64,000 nt of DNA from Paenibacillus sp. 453mf (lineage in GTDB: Bacteria; Bacillota; Bacilli; Paenibacillales; Paenibacillaceae). Shown in pieces: positions 23,912-35,880 of the stretch (within the stretch, counting starts at the first letter, position 1; each line of letters starts with the position of its first letter). The stretch spans positions 208,252 through 272,251 of the forward strand of contig NZ_FPAC01000004.1 in assembly GCF_900116105.1 (NCBI RefSeq), in the 5' to 3' direction. The notes below the pieces were generated by a model that saw only the letters and a program-made list of their open reading frames with translations, was not told the DNA's origin and ran no database searches. The position numbers and the translations under genes were made by a program.

Positions 23912-25849
23912 CTACAGCGCCTTGGCTGTATAGATCAGCTCTGTCTCACGCACGTTTGTTTTGCCTGCGGATTGGATCGCCCCGTATTGATGCATGTTGG
24001 TTACAATGACAGGGGTAATAGTCTCGTAGCCTGCTTTGTCGATCTCCTCCCGGTCGAACTCCATCAGAAGATCACCCACGGATACCCTCGCTCCAGCTTG
24101 AACCTTCGGACTAAAGAACTGACCTTTGAGCTTCACTGTATCGATACCGATATGAATCAGTATCTCTGCACCGCTGTCGCTTACAAGACCAATCGCATGA
24201 CCGCTCTTGGACAGAGAGAAGACAGTTCCGTTAATCGGGGATACAACACGTCCTTCGGACGGCTGAATGGCAAATCCTTGACCCATAATTTCTTCCGAGA
24301 ACGCAGGATCATTCACCGCACTCAGAGGTTTAACTTCACCCGTAATCGGGCTGTATACTTCTTGGTCCTCTGCACTCACTTCTTCCCCAACTATTTTCAC
24401 AGATGCAGCAGAACCTGTTTCATTTGTTGCAGCAGCCTGCAAGTTCACTGCTTTACCTTCAGCAGTATCCACTTGTTTAGCTTCCGGAGCTTCCACGGCA
24501 GTCTCTTCTTCAAATCCAAGAGTATAAGTGAGGACTACAGCCGCTACCGTACCAATCAGAAGACCGATGACGGCATAAACGAATGTTCCACCCAGGATCA
24601 TTGGAATACCGGACAAGCCCGCAAGACCGCCAATCACATAAGCTTTGGTATGGAACAAGCTCATAAATGCACCGCCGATACCTGCCCCGATCAGGGCTGC
24701 AATAAACGGTTTTTTGTACTTCATGTTGACCCCGTACATCGCTGGCTCCGTAATCCCCATGAAGGCCGTAACACTCGTAGACATCGCGAGTGATCTCGTT
24801 TGTTTATTTTTGGATTTAAGCGATACACCGAGTGCACTGCCCGCTTGGGCAAAATTGGCTACCATCATCATCGGAATCAGGTAATCGTAACCCAATGTAG
24901 CAATGGAACCGATCATAATCGGCACAAGCGCATAGTGCATACCTGTAATAATAAGCAGAGAGAAAGTTCCGCCAATAATAAGTCCTGCAAATAGACCCGT
25001 GTTATTAAACAGCCAGGAGAATCCATCCGTCAAGCCGTTACCAATAATAACACCCAGTGGACCAACGGCAATAAGCGTCACTGGTACAATGACGAGCAGC
25101 GTAACTGTAGGAACAACAATTAGCTTGAGCGATGCATGTGTAACCTTGTCTACGGCTTTCTCCACATAGGAGGCGAGCCATACCGCGATCAGGATCGGGA
25201 TAACCGATGATGAATAGGTAGCGGCCACAACAGGCAGCCCGGCAAACGTAACATCCTCGCCCGTTCCAAGCAGGGCGGTGATGGTCGGGTGGAGCACTGA
25301 TGCTCCGATGGCTGCACCAATGTACATATTGCTTCCCAGTTTACGTGCAGTACTGATCCCCAAGATAATTGGCAGGAAGTAGAACGCTCCATCTCCTATC
25401 GCCGACAGAATTTGATACGTTGAACTTGTCTCCGACATCCAGCCCAGTGTGACCAGCAGTGCAACAATCCCCTTGATCATCCCTGCTCCGGTAATCGCCG
25501 GAAGAATTGGGGTGAATACGCCGGAAATGAAATCGAACAAAGCACTCAGCGGATTTTTCTTCTGCTTCGTTTCGGTGGATACATTCGTATCCCCATCCGG
25601 TGATTTGCTCATATTGCCGACCAGTGCATTGTACACTTTGGGCACCTCGTTACCGATAATGATCTGGAACTGTCCCCCGTTAATCATGACCCCCATGACA
25701 CCTGGTGTATTTTGAAGCGTCTTCTTATCGGCCTTACTATTGTCATTCAGGTTAAAGCGAAGCCGGGTCATACAATGCGTGACTTGATCGATATTTTCTT
25801 CGCCGCCAACCAGCTTCAATATATCTTTGGACAATTGCTGTTTATCCAT
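23912..25849 (-). CDS. bglP: Beta-glucoside PTS transporter, EIIBCA
   Basis: A 645-residue PTS permease that takes up and phosphorylates aryl-beta-glucosides. The EIIB domain has its phosphorylated Cys26 in THCMTRLR; the EIIC domain (about residues 105-455) has eight or more hydrophobic segments, with GITEPAMYGVN typical of the glucose superfamily. A Glu/Ala linker precedes the EIIA domain, whose phospho-histidine is His566 in ILIHIGIDT. Expression is probably controlled by LicT antitermination at the RAT site 5' of the gene. It is the last gene of the locus and is followed by a terminator. Confidence 0.95.
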   Translation of the reverse strand: MDKQQLSKDILKLVGGEENIDQVTHCMTRLRFNLNDNSKADKKTLQNTPGVMGVMINGGQFQIIIGNEVPKVYNALVGNMSKSPDGDTNVSTETKQKKNPLSALFDFISGVFTPILPAITGAGMIKGIVALLVTLGWMSETSSTYQILSAIGDGAFYFLPIILGISTARKLGSNMYIGAAIGASVLHPTITALLGTGEDVTFAGLPVVAATYSSSVIPILIAVWLASYVEKAVDKVTHASLKLIVVPTVTLLVIVPVTLIAVGPLGVIIGNGLTDGFSWLFNNTGLFAGLIIGGTFSLLIITGMHYALVPIMIGSIATLGYDYLIPMMMVANFAQAGSALGVSLKSKNKQTRSLAMSTSVTAFMGITEPAMYGVNMKYKKPFIAALIGAGIGGAFMSLFHTKAYVIGGLAGLSGIPMILGGTFVYAVIGLLIGTVAAVVLTYTLGFEEETAVEAPEAKQVDTAEGKAVNLQAAATNETGSAASVKIVGEEVSAEDQEVYSPITGEVKPLSAVNDPAFSEEIMGQGFAIQPSEGRVVSPINGTVFSLSKSGHAIGLVSDSGAEILIHIGIDTVKLKGQFFSPKVQAGARVSVGDLLMEFDREEIDKAGYETITPVIVTNMHQYGAIQSAGKTNVRETELIYTAKAL

Positions 25850-25925
25850 GATGAATTGCTCCTTTTAGGAAATGTAATAAATGATAAGATAAGCTCGTGT
25901 TGCACTTAAAATTAGGGAATAAAAA

Positions 25926-26009
25926 AACCTAAACACTGAAACCAAGACAAGAGTAGATCTTATCTATGATTCAACGTTTAGGTTTTGCCTGTACTTACAG
26001 TAACAATCC
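25926..26009 (-). promoter_or_regulatory. RAT antiterminator and overlapping terminator before bglP
   Basis: A 29-nt RAT element (25981-26009) begins GGATTGTTACTG and ends CAGGCAAAACC on the minus strand, the ribonucleic antiterminator bound by LicT/BglG proteins. It overlaps the first arm (AAACCTAAAC, minus strand) of a terminator whose second arm (GTTTAGGTTT) lies at about 25926-25935 and ends in a run of T. It lies four nt after the licT stop. Confidence 0.93.
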
Positions 26010-26013
26010 TGTA

Positions 26014-26874
<861 letters not shown>

Positions 26875-26900
26875 TCACCTTGTACTGGCAAAAAATTAAA

Positions 26901-26968
26901 GGCAAAACCAAAGCAGAGCATTGTTGCAGCCCAGCCTCTGGTTTTGCCTGATTTAACAGTAACAATCC
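26901..26968 (-). promoter_or_regulatory. RAT antiterminator and overlapping terminator before licT
   Basis: RAT at 26940-26968 (starts GGATTGTTACTG, ends CAGGCAAAACC, 29 nt on the minus strand) overlaps terminator arms GGCAAAACC (26901-26909) and GGTTTTGCC (26940-26948), and the stem is followed by a T-rich stretch. It would make licT expression depend on LicT itself. Confidence 0.9.
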
Positions 26969-26991
26969 AGTAATATATTTGCTATAGGCCT

Positions 26992-27042
26992 ATCTTACCA
27001 TATCAGCAGCCAAATGACAAAGGTTTTATGAAAGCGTTTAAC
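26992..27042 (-). promoter_or_regulatory. SigmaA-type promoter of licT-bglP with a cre-like site
   Basis: On the minus strand TTGTCA (27015-27020) and TAAGAT (26992-26997) are separated by 17 nt. Immediately upstream lies TTAAACGCTTTCA (27029-27041), which matches the CcpA cre core AAACGCTTTCA but not the leading TG. Catabolite control is therefore plausible but the site is imperfect. Confidence 0.65.
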
Positions 27043-27069
27043 AGTCCCGAAGGTGCCAATATTCGTTAA

Positions 27070-28557
<1,488 letters not shown>

Positions 28558-28560
28558 TCA

Positions 28561-30078
<1,518 letters not shown>

Positions 30079-30170
30079 TCAATTTAGGACATCATTAATA
30101 CACAGGCTTGATCGTTTTCGTATACAGACTCCGAATACGCCGGCTGTCATCCGAGGTCAGAAAACAAAAA

Positions 30171-30262
30171 AAACCTAAACTCAAGGTAAAAGCACACTCC
30201 GCCAAGGAGCCTGTCATTTCACCATCAGTTTAGGTTTTGCCTGTCTTAAGCAGTAACAATCC
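30171..30262 (-). promoter_or_regulatory. RAT antiterminator and overlapping terminator before the GH1 pair
   Basis: RAT at 30233-30262 (starts GGATTGTTACTG, ends CAGGCAAAACC) overlaps terminator arms AAACCTAAAC (30171-30180, plus strand) and GTTTAGGTTT (30228-30237), and the stem ends in a T run on the minus strand. The terminator is identical in its arms to the one before bglP, unlike the one before licT. Confidence 0.92.
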
Positions 30263-30361
30263 ATTAAACGATGCTTACAAGATATGTGGTTGTTTTGTAC
30301 TGAAAGCGTAACATAGTGCCAAAACAAAATCAACCCGATGATGGAGTTACCCTCTTTTTAT

Positions 30362-30422
30362 GCTGTGCCTATGGCTATGAAATGAGAGCAGAGAAGTATT
30401 CGTTTCAAGCCATAGGCATAGC
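30362..30422. repeat. Long inverted repeat upstream of the GH1 operon
   Basis: Arms GCTGTGCCTATGGCT (30362-30376) and AGCCATAGGCATAGC (30408-30422) pair with one G-U. No T run follows. It lies in the ~260-bp spacer between the GH1 leader and the DUF3806-like gene, which is otherwise without features. Confidence 0.45.
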
Positions 30423-30519
30423 TTGGGCTTCCAAGTATTAATTAGCCCCTCCAGCAGGAGAGAATCAATAGCATGAATTCGTCAATCCTCATCAGGTACT
30501 TGCTCACCCATCATCTCTT

Positions 30520-30987
30520 TCAGACTTCTTGGCTTGGCTTGCCAGGGTCATAGCTTAAATCCTCTTTCAGCACACAGTAATAATGCCAAACATTGTCCTC
30601 CGGCCCGTTCATTATTCTGCGATACACTTTAGATGGAGGATATATCTCATGAGGATACTCTTCTCCATTAATCGACTTGCTCACGACAAGAGCAATTGTA
30701 TCCTCCGATACACTGCTCAGCTGCCATTCCCCTCCCAAGTGCTTAATCAAGGTCTCTCCCAAATAACCTCCCCAAGCCTTGGACATCTGGATCTTCTCTT
30801 GTTCTGAAGGCCCCCTTCTAAACATCTTTCTCACACCTCGGGGCAATTCTTCGTGATATCTTTGCAATATCCCTTCCAGGCTCTTGATGCTATCCTCACT
30901 GTAATCAAGCATCACGCCCAGCTTCTCAGCTGACTCAACAGCGTCTTCAGCATAGGCCTTCATCATGTCTGCTACGGTCGGCTTCAT
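30520..30987 (-). CDS. DUF3806-like hypothetical protein
   Basis: A 155-residue soluble protein, helical in the first half (MKPTVADMMKAYAEDAVESA), with WGGYLGETLIKHLGGEW, a motif resembling DUF3806 proteins. The second half has a Pro/Tyr-rich stretch. There is no signal peptide. Function unknown. The ribosome binding site is weak (GAAGAGACGAG). Monocistronic as far as can be seen. Confidence 0.65.
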   Translation of the reverse strand: MKPTVADMMKAYAEDAVESAEKLGVMLDYSEDSIKSLEGILQRYHEELPRGVRKMFRRGPSEQEKIQMSKAWGGYLGETLIKHLGGEWQLSSVSEDTIALVVSKSINGEEYPHEIYPPSKVYRRIMNGPEDNVWHYYCVLKEDLSYDPGKPSQEV

Positions 30988-31111
30988 CTCGTCTCTTCAT
31001 CCTCTGCCTTAAATTATGTTACAGCCTATTCAAAGCCTGACCACAGCTTGAAAAATCGGCTATACCATTAGACGTTAGGATGAATTAGAAGTTCTGTTAA
31101 CTCCATCATTT

Positions 31112-31252
31112 CTAAGTAGAATAATTCCGAGGTGTCCAGAAGGTAAGTCCGTCTCGATCATGCTGCTGACACCACTCCTTGAGCAGTTCTAGATCCGTTA
31201 GGATTTGGTGTGCTGCTCTCACATTGTTCTTTGCTTCTTCAAGGATACTCAT
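31112..31252 (-). CDS. 46-residue hypothetical protein
   Basis: A short gene with GGGGAGGG before ATG 31252 and TAG at 31112-31114. The product begins MSILEEAKNNVRAAHQIL and ends TFWTPRNYST, soluble and probably helical with one Cys. The ribosome binding site and a codon use like its neighbours suggest it is real. It lies just downstream of the Nudix gene, with a 39-bp gap. Confidence 0.5.
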   Translation of the reverse strand: MSILEEAKNNVRAAHQILTDLELLKEWCQQHDRDGLTFWTPRNYST

Positions 31253-31291
31253 TTGCCTATCTCCCTCCCCATTCTCAAAAATGGAGTATAG

Positions 31292-31762
31292 TCATACCAC
31301 CTCACTAGCTACTTGATGCTCCGACAGCGATTGATCCGTTCCTTCGTCCTTATATGTAATTCCTCGATCCGCTCTAGCTACCTCTTTAAGTCCATCTTTA
31401 TAAGAAGGCAATGGCATCAGCTGATCAGCAATGTCGATATCGATCCAGGCAATTTCCCCTATTTCCTCAGGTAAAGTTATTTGCAGTTCTCCTTCAAGCA
31501 CTTTACAGCGAAAAGTAAAAAACAGCACATGCTCGTTTCTCTTCTCAATCATACACTCACTTACCGCGACAAGCTCTCCTACCTGTACGGAGAGACCGGT
31601 TTCTTCTCTTGCCTCTCTAACCGCAGCTTGCTCCAATGTTTCATGCGCCTCTACTCCGCCGCCAGGCAGTGACCATCGTCCATCATCCATGTTTTGAACC
31701 ATAAGAACCTTAGAGCAGGTTTCATCAGTAATCAAGGAGTAAACTACATTCGTTCTTTGCAC
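31292..31762 (-). CDS. Nudix hydrolase
   Basis: A 156-residue protein with an intact Nudix box: GGGVEAHETL followed by AAVREAREETGL (GX5EX7REUXEEXGU pattern), near residues 34-56. Such proteins hydrolyse nucleoside diphosphates linked to another moiety. The N-terminal VYSLITDETCSKVLMVQN and SLPGGGVE are typical of the MutT/NADH pyrophosphatase group; substrate unknown. The following small gene is 39 bp downstream. Confidence 0.85.
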   Translation of the reverse strand: MQRTNVVYSLITDETCSKVLMVQNMDDGRWSLPGGGVEAHETLEQAAVREAREETGLSVQVGELVAVSECMIEKRNEHVLFFTFRCKVLEGELQITLPEEIGEIAWIDIDIADQLMPLPSYKDGLKEVARADRGITYKDEGTDQSLSEHQVASEVV

Positions 31763-31907
31763 CGCTGATTCCTCTTCTCATAAGTAAAATTAAAAGTATA
31801 CTCCTATTGTAAATCTAAACTATATTAGGAACAAGTGTTCTTATTTTCAGAAAATAGTTCATGGTCACCTACTCCAGTATGTCCCAAGTTATTCGCATAA
31901 AAGAATA

Positions 31908-31939
31908 AGACACCCTTCCAACTATGCAGAAGAGTGCCT
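31908..31939 (-). terminator. Probable terminator of the lipase/helical protein cassette
   Basis: Imperfect arms AGACACCCTTC (31908-31918) and GAAGAGTGCCT (31929-31939), followed on the minus strand by TATTCTTTT. It is about 60 nt after the stop of the last cassette gene. Confidence 0.55.
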
Positions 31940-31998
31940 CTGAATTAGATAATACATATACAATGATTAAGTTGATATTCAGTCCAGGTATTTTACAA

Positions 31999-33159
31999 TT
32001 ACAGTGTGCCGAGCTCAGACCAAGACATGCTAAACGAGTGATTAGCCTGACCTTTGAAGATCATTGAATTGCTGTTCGGATCTGCCGTAATGTCCACGAT
32101 GTATCTCGCCCCGTTCTTATCAAAGCGCTTCACCAGACGACCGTTTGGATCGAATGCCACGACGGCCATTCCTACCCGATTATCTATATAGCTCAGCGGC
32201 CAATAAGTATAACCGTCCGATTTAATGATCGGATATATCGCATTCGGCTGAAGGGTATCCGGAGAAGCCAGGCACGTCGGCTTCAGATCCGATGGAATAT
32301 GGGGCAGTGTGCTTTCGGGAGCTTTGGCGAGCAGGAAGACCTTGTGCGGTTCAGGAGATTCCGAAGGAGTTTCGTCTTCTGCTGTCCATGATCCACGCTG
32401 CTGATCAAGCTGATTCAGCTCGGCAATGACGCTCTGCAGTGTCACAGCATCGGCCTGTGCTAGAGCCGGCTCTACTGTTTTTTGTACAATATTCCGCACG
32501 ATAGCATCACTAATCTCAATATTGCTTTGCTGAAGAGAATCCAGAGCCTGCTTGATGCTCTTCATGGACTCAACCATGATGACAGCTTTATCCAGCGAGA
32601 GCTTAAGCGAAGCGCGCACTTGATCCATCTGATGTATGCCATGCCGCAGCTTGCTTCTTAGGATAGCCCCTTCTATGGCGTCAATGGCAAGCCCAATACC
32701 TACAACGACAACCGCTGCAATGACACCGGCGATCAGTCCGCCTGCAAGTGTTCCCACCGCAATTTCGACGCCGAGGACAGAGCCAAGCACGGTTGCAGCT
32801 GTCTCCGCTGCCATGATGCCGGAATCCACCAACACAGCAGTTACTCCCGGAGCAAGATATTGAACGGTGATAAGAAAGCTCGCTACATCCACTAAAATAT
32901 TGGTGATCCCTACAGCCGTATCGCCTGTTGAGACGTCTTGTGCCGCTCCGCTTGCCTGCAGAATATCAAAGCTCGTAATATCAGGAACAGCCAAACCATG
33001 CTGTGTATATAATTCCGCGATTTTAGCATTAATCTCCTGGCTCAATTCCGTAAATTGAGCATAGTTATTTTTTATCTGATTCAAGAAGTTCTGTGTATCC
33101 GAGGACAGCTCAATCAGTCTCGCTTGCCGTTTATCATTGTCTGGAAAAAAGATCGACAT
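31999..33159 (-). CDS. All-helical membrane-inserting-type protein with C-terminal beta domain (cassette protein A)
   Basis: A 386-residue protein without a signal peptide. Residues 1-80 form a long amphipathic helix region; 82-112 and 126-162 are two hydrophobic, Ala/Val/Gly-rich segments that could make a membrane hairpin; 165-255 is again helical with heptad-like spacing. This order (long helix, hydrophobic hairpin, long helix) is that of ClyA/Hbl-type alpha-helical pore formers; membership is inferred from architecture only. Residues 300-384 add a beta-rich module (YPIIKSDGYTYWPLSYIDNR, then GQANHSFSMSW). It is paralogous to protein B throughout residues 1-260. Its ATG shares one base with the stop of B (TAATG). 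Confidence 0.72.
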   Translation of the reverse strand: MSIFFPDNDKRQARLIELSSDTQNFLNQIKNNYAQFTELSQEINAKIAELYTQHGLAVPDITSFDILQASGAAQDVSTGDTAVGITNILVDVASFLITVQYLAPGVTAVLVDSGIMAAETAATVLGSVLGVEIAVGTLAGGLIAGVIAAVVVVGIGLAIDAIEGAILRSKLRHGIHQMDQVRASLKLSLDKAVIMVESMKSIKQALDSLQQSNIEISDAIVRNIVQKTVEPALAQADAVTLQSVIAELNQLDQQRGSWTAEDETPSESPEPHKVFLLAKAPESTLPHIPSDLKPTCLASPDTLQPNAIYPIIKSDGYTYWPLSYIDNRVGMAVVAFDPNGRLVKRFDKNGARYIVDITADPNSNSMIFKGQANHSFSMSWSELGTL

Positions 33160-33971
33160 TAATTCGTATCCTCATTTGTCCAGGATTTACGGTCAGCGTC
33201 CAGCCCACTTAGTTCAGCATTGACCGTATCAAGCGTAATGGCCTGTGCTCTTTGCACACTTGGCTGCACGTCTTTCGTAATCAGATTGGTTATGATCTGC
33301 TCATTCAGTTCAATGCCTGCACCTGTAATTGCATCCAGCGTCGTCTTCACGGATTGAATGGAGTTTTTCAGCTCTTTGGTCTGATCAAGTGACATCTTTG
33401 CCGTTTGTCTCATCGGGTAAATCTGATGGAGTCCTGTTCTTAATTTGTCCTTAGCAATGGAGCCTTCAATAGCATCGATCCCGAGGTCAATTCCAGCAAC
33501 TGCAACGCCTCCGGCGATCCCCCCAAGAATACTTCCTGCCAGGTCTCCCGCTGTAATCTCCACTTCTCTGTCGATAAGCGGTACAGTGAATTTGGTCAAG
33601 ACCTTGGCCGCAGTCTCCTCTGTCATAAGTCCTGCGCGAACCAGCATCTTGGTAGCTGCTGGGGCTAAATATTTAACAGAACCAATAAATCCGGCTACAT
33701 CGACAATGACTTCAGCAATCGCAACTACCGTTTCCTCCGTGTTAATATCCGTAGAAGGATCTGCCTGCTTGATGACATTAATTTGACTAATATCCGGCTT
33801 CTGCAGCCCCGCTTCCTGATATACACTTACGATTTGAGCATTAACTTGACTGCACAGCGCTCTAAACTCATTGTAATTCGCCGTCGCATCATACAAGAAA
33901 TTTTCAGTGTCCGTAGCGAGCTCAATCAATCTTCTCTTTCTATTGTCGTTATCTGGATAAAAAATTGGCAT
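33159..33971 (-). CDS. All-helical membrane-inserting-type protein (cassette protein B)
   Basis: A 270-residue protein, paralogous to A: N-terminal MPIFYPDNDNRKRRLIELAT versus MSIFFPDNDKRQARLIELSS, then alignable to the end with a small insertion near residue 127. Residues 82-112 and 144-168 are hydrophobic (GSILGGIAGGVAVAGIDLGI is glycine-rich). It lacks the C-terminal beta module of A. ATG 33971 follows AAGGTGG at 9 nt and starts four nt after the lipase stop. The ATG-proximal frame from 34025 is longer without support. Possible function: one component of a two-part pore; not demonstrated. Confidence 0.7.
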   Translation of the reverse strand: MPIFYPDNDNRKRRLIELATDTENFLYDATANYNEFRALCSQVNAQIVSVYQEAGLQKPDISQINVIKQADPSTDINTEETVVAIAEVIVDVAGFIGSVKYLAPAATKMLVRAGLMTEETAAKVLTKFTVPLIDREVEITAGDLAGSILGGIAGGVAVAGIDLGIDAIEGSIAKDKLRTGLHQIYPMRQTAKMSLDQTKELKNSIQSVKTTLDAITGAGIELNEQIITNLITKDVQPSVQRAQAITLDTVNAELSGLDADRKSWTNEDTN

Positions 33972-33975
33972 AATA

Positions 33976-34779
33976 TTATTCCACCTTCTCAATTTTTGGT
34001 TTTGAATCATTAGGGTACTGAGCAATACATGTTAAGTACGTATCCATCTTGTGATACTCGGCCAATCCGCGTCCGCTCCCCGGTATGTTCAAGGAGTTGA
34101 CCTGGATGCCGACTTCTGGCTGAACGAATCCAAGCTCACTGGCAGGTAGCTTAGGAACAATATCCGGCGCATTATATATACGCCATGTATTGGACACGGC
34201 CTGCTCGTAGGCTGATGTAAAGGCCTTATCGCCAACCATTGGGGAACCAAAGGTATATACCTCTGTCTCTATCCCGTAAAAGGCTGCCGTGTAGGCCGTC
34301 AGCACAGTCAATGCTCCCCCAAGGCTATGCCCCGCAACAGTCAGGCTACCTGCTTGTAAGTTCTCAATATACTCTGTCATGAGCATGGATTTATCTTCTT
34401 CGCACAAGTGGACCTTGAGAGAGCGGTACATTCTGGAGAAGCCCTCTTCCACCTTGCCTACTCCTCCAGGTTCGGTGTAGGACAGCAGGAAGAATTCAAA
34501 ATCATCAATCCACTCCAGTTCTGTCTCCGTCCCCCGATACACAATCCCCTTGCAAGAGGGGTCGGTCAGGGATTCAATAACGCACCCAATCCATTCTTCT
34601 GAATGCCATTTGAACAGGGAAGGCTCGATCGAGATCCTTGCGATGACCTTCCAGTTCGCAGGCAGTTCAATCTCGAGCATCGCTTTCGCATCACTGGCTG
34701 TTCGATCTGCTCTATAGACTGATTTAATGATGCTTCCCCATCTCATCGCCTCTTCGCGGTTAAACGCCGCGCTACACAT
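33976..34779 (-). CDS. Class 3 lipase-like hydrolase (cassette protein C)
   Basis: A 267-residue alpha/beta hydrolase of the lipase class 3 group. Nucleophile Ser152 lies in GHSLGGAL, probable catalytic Asp206 in YNAPDIVP, and His243 in EYHKMD. The fold continues GIVYRGTETELEW and YTFGSPMVGDKAF as expected. No signal peptide or membrane anchor is visible. ATG 34779 (MCSAAF) follows GGAG at 9 nt; the open frame to 34821 adds 14 residues of unlikely sequence. It is first of a three-gene cassette with helical proteins B and A, an unusual context for a lipase. Confidence 0.82.
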   Translation of the reverse strand: MCSAAFNREEAMRWGSIIKSVYRADRTASDAKAMLEIELPANWKVIARISIEPSLFKWHSEEWIGCVIESLTDPSCKGIVYRGTETELEWIDDFEFFLLSYTEPGGVGKVEEGFSRMYRSLKVHLCEEDKSMLMTEYIENLQAGSLTVAGHSLGGALTVLTAYTAAFYGIETEVYTFGSPMVGDKAFTSAYEQAVSNTWRIYNAPDIVPKLPASELGFVQPEVGIQVNSLNIPGSGRGLAEYHKMDTYLTCIAQYPNDSKPKIEKVE

Positions 34780-34923
34780 AACCGGGATCTCCAATATGAG
34801 CTTCAATAAGCTGAACAACAATTACAGGAATGGAACAATTGAGCATCCGTATGATCTACATCCTTTCTGATCTCAGATAACTTCTTGACATCTCTCATCT
34901 TACAGATCGGCTCTAAATTTACG

Positions 34924-34962
34924 TTCAAGCCAATCTAAAGAATTGTTAAAGAAACGCTAAAG
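34924..34962 (-). promoter_or_regulatory. Four 11-bp-phased TTTAR/TTGAA sites before the lipase (Pho-box-like)
   Basis: On the minus strand CTTTAGC, CTTTAAC, CTTTAGA and CTTGAAC start exactly 11 bp apart (the plus-strand repeats AAAG/CAAG end at 34962, 34951, 34940 and 34929). The TT(A/C/T)A(C/T)A units with 11-bp phase resemble PhoP boxes of Bacillus; the match to TTAACA is good only in the second. A possible -10 (TAAGAT) lies about 20 nt downstream. Assignment to PhoP is tentative. Confidence 0.45.
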
Positions 34963-35105
34963 ATAAATAAAAAAAGGCGACTCTACGTGAAACATCTCCG
35001 ACACTTCCTAATGAATGTGATCTAAATGATATGATCCGTTTTGTTATTTTTATGTAAAATCTCACTCCATTCTATTGCTTGAAAAAAATACCATGATATG
35101 ATTTA

Positions 35106-35122
35106 ACCGACAGGCAGTCGGT
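35106..35122. promoter_or_regulatory. TetR operator
   Basis: Perfect 6-bp arms ACCGAC and GTCGGT around AGGCA, within 45 bp of the TetR start and next to promoter-like TTGCTT-N16-TATGAT (-10 at 35095-35100). Autorepression by the adjacent TetR protein is likely. Confidence 0.8.
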
Positions 35123-35147
35123 CATTAAATATGAAGGAGGAACATTG

Positions 35148-35792
35148 ATGAGGATTGTCAAAACAGCCGAAGAACGGAGAAAGGAAATCATTGATGCGGC
35201 AGAAGAATTATTCAGCCAGCGAGGATTTAACGGAACGAGCACAAACGATATTCTCGAAAAGGTCGGCATTGCCCGGGGAACGCTGTATCATCACTTCAAG
35301 TCGAAGGAAGACATTATGAATGCACTGGTCGAGCGGTACAGCTGCCTTCTTCTAAGCGCTGCACAACAAGTCGCTGCGGACAGGAGCATTCCGGTCGTCG
35401 AACGCATCATCCGTACCGTAATGGCGCTCAATTTGAGCGGAGGCAGTACTGAAGAAATGATGGAGCATATCCACAAACCGGAGAATGCACTAATGCATCA
35501 GAAGATTCACAAAGTCATCATTAATGGCGTGACACCGATCATGACGGAAATGATCCGCGAGGGCATCCAGCAGGGATTGTTCAGCACCCCATTCCCGTAT
35601 GAATGTATGGAGATGATCGTGATTTATGCGAACACCGTTTTTGATGAGGACATGGTTGAAATGACTAGCGAGGAGCGGGCTGCACGTATACATGCGTTTA
35701 TATTCAACGCAGAAAGGATGCTCGGTGCCGAGAGCGGCAGTCTAATGAGCGTGATGCGAATGTTTGGCGGCGAAGATGAAACAAAACAATGA
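35148..35792 (+). CDS. TetR/AcrR-family regulator of the ABC exporter
   Basis: A 214-residue repressor. The HTH (EIIDAAEELFSQRGFNGTST, then VGIARGTLYHHFKSKEDIMNAL) is classic TetR. The C-terminal part binds an unknown ligand. ATG 35148 follows GGAGG at 7 nt; TTG 35145 is less likely. It lies 88 bp before the FtsX permease gene, so it probably controls the permease and ATPase. Confidence 0.9.
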   Translation: MRIVKTAEERRKEIIDAAEELFSQRGFNGTSTNDILEKVGIARGTLYHHFKSKEDIMNALVERYSCLLLSAAQQVAADRSIPVVERIIRTVMALNLSGGSTEEMMEHIHKPENALMHQKIHKVIINGVTPIMTEMIREGIQQGLFSTPFPYECMEMIVIYANTVFDEDMVEMTSEERAARIHAFIFNAERMLGAESGSLMSVMRMFGGEDETKQ

Positions 35793-35880
35793 ATAACCTA
35801 AACCATTTGTAAAATAGCTGGATTGATCCAATATTTAATGTGTCCGAATCGTTATTTAACTTGCAGAACAGAGGTGGCTT

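Noticed and set aside
23693..24793. 366-codon plus-strand frame opposite bglP
   Set aside because: Antisense shadow of bglP with unlikely composition and no ribosome binding site.
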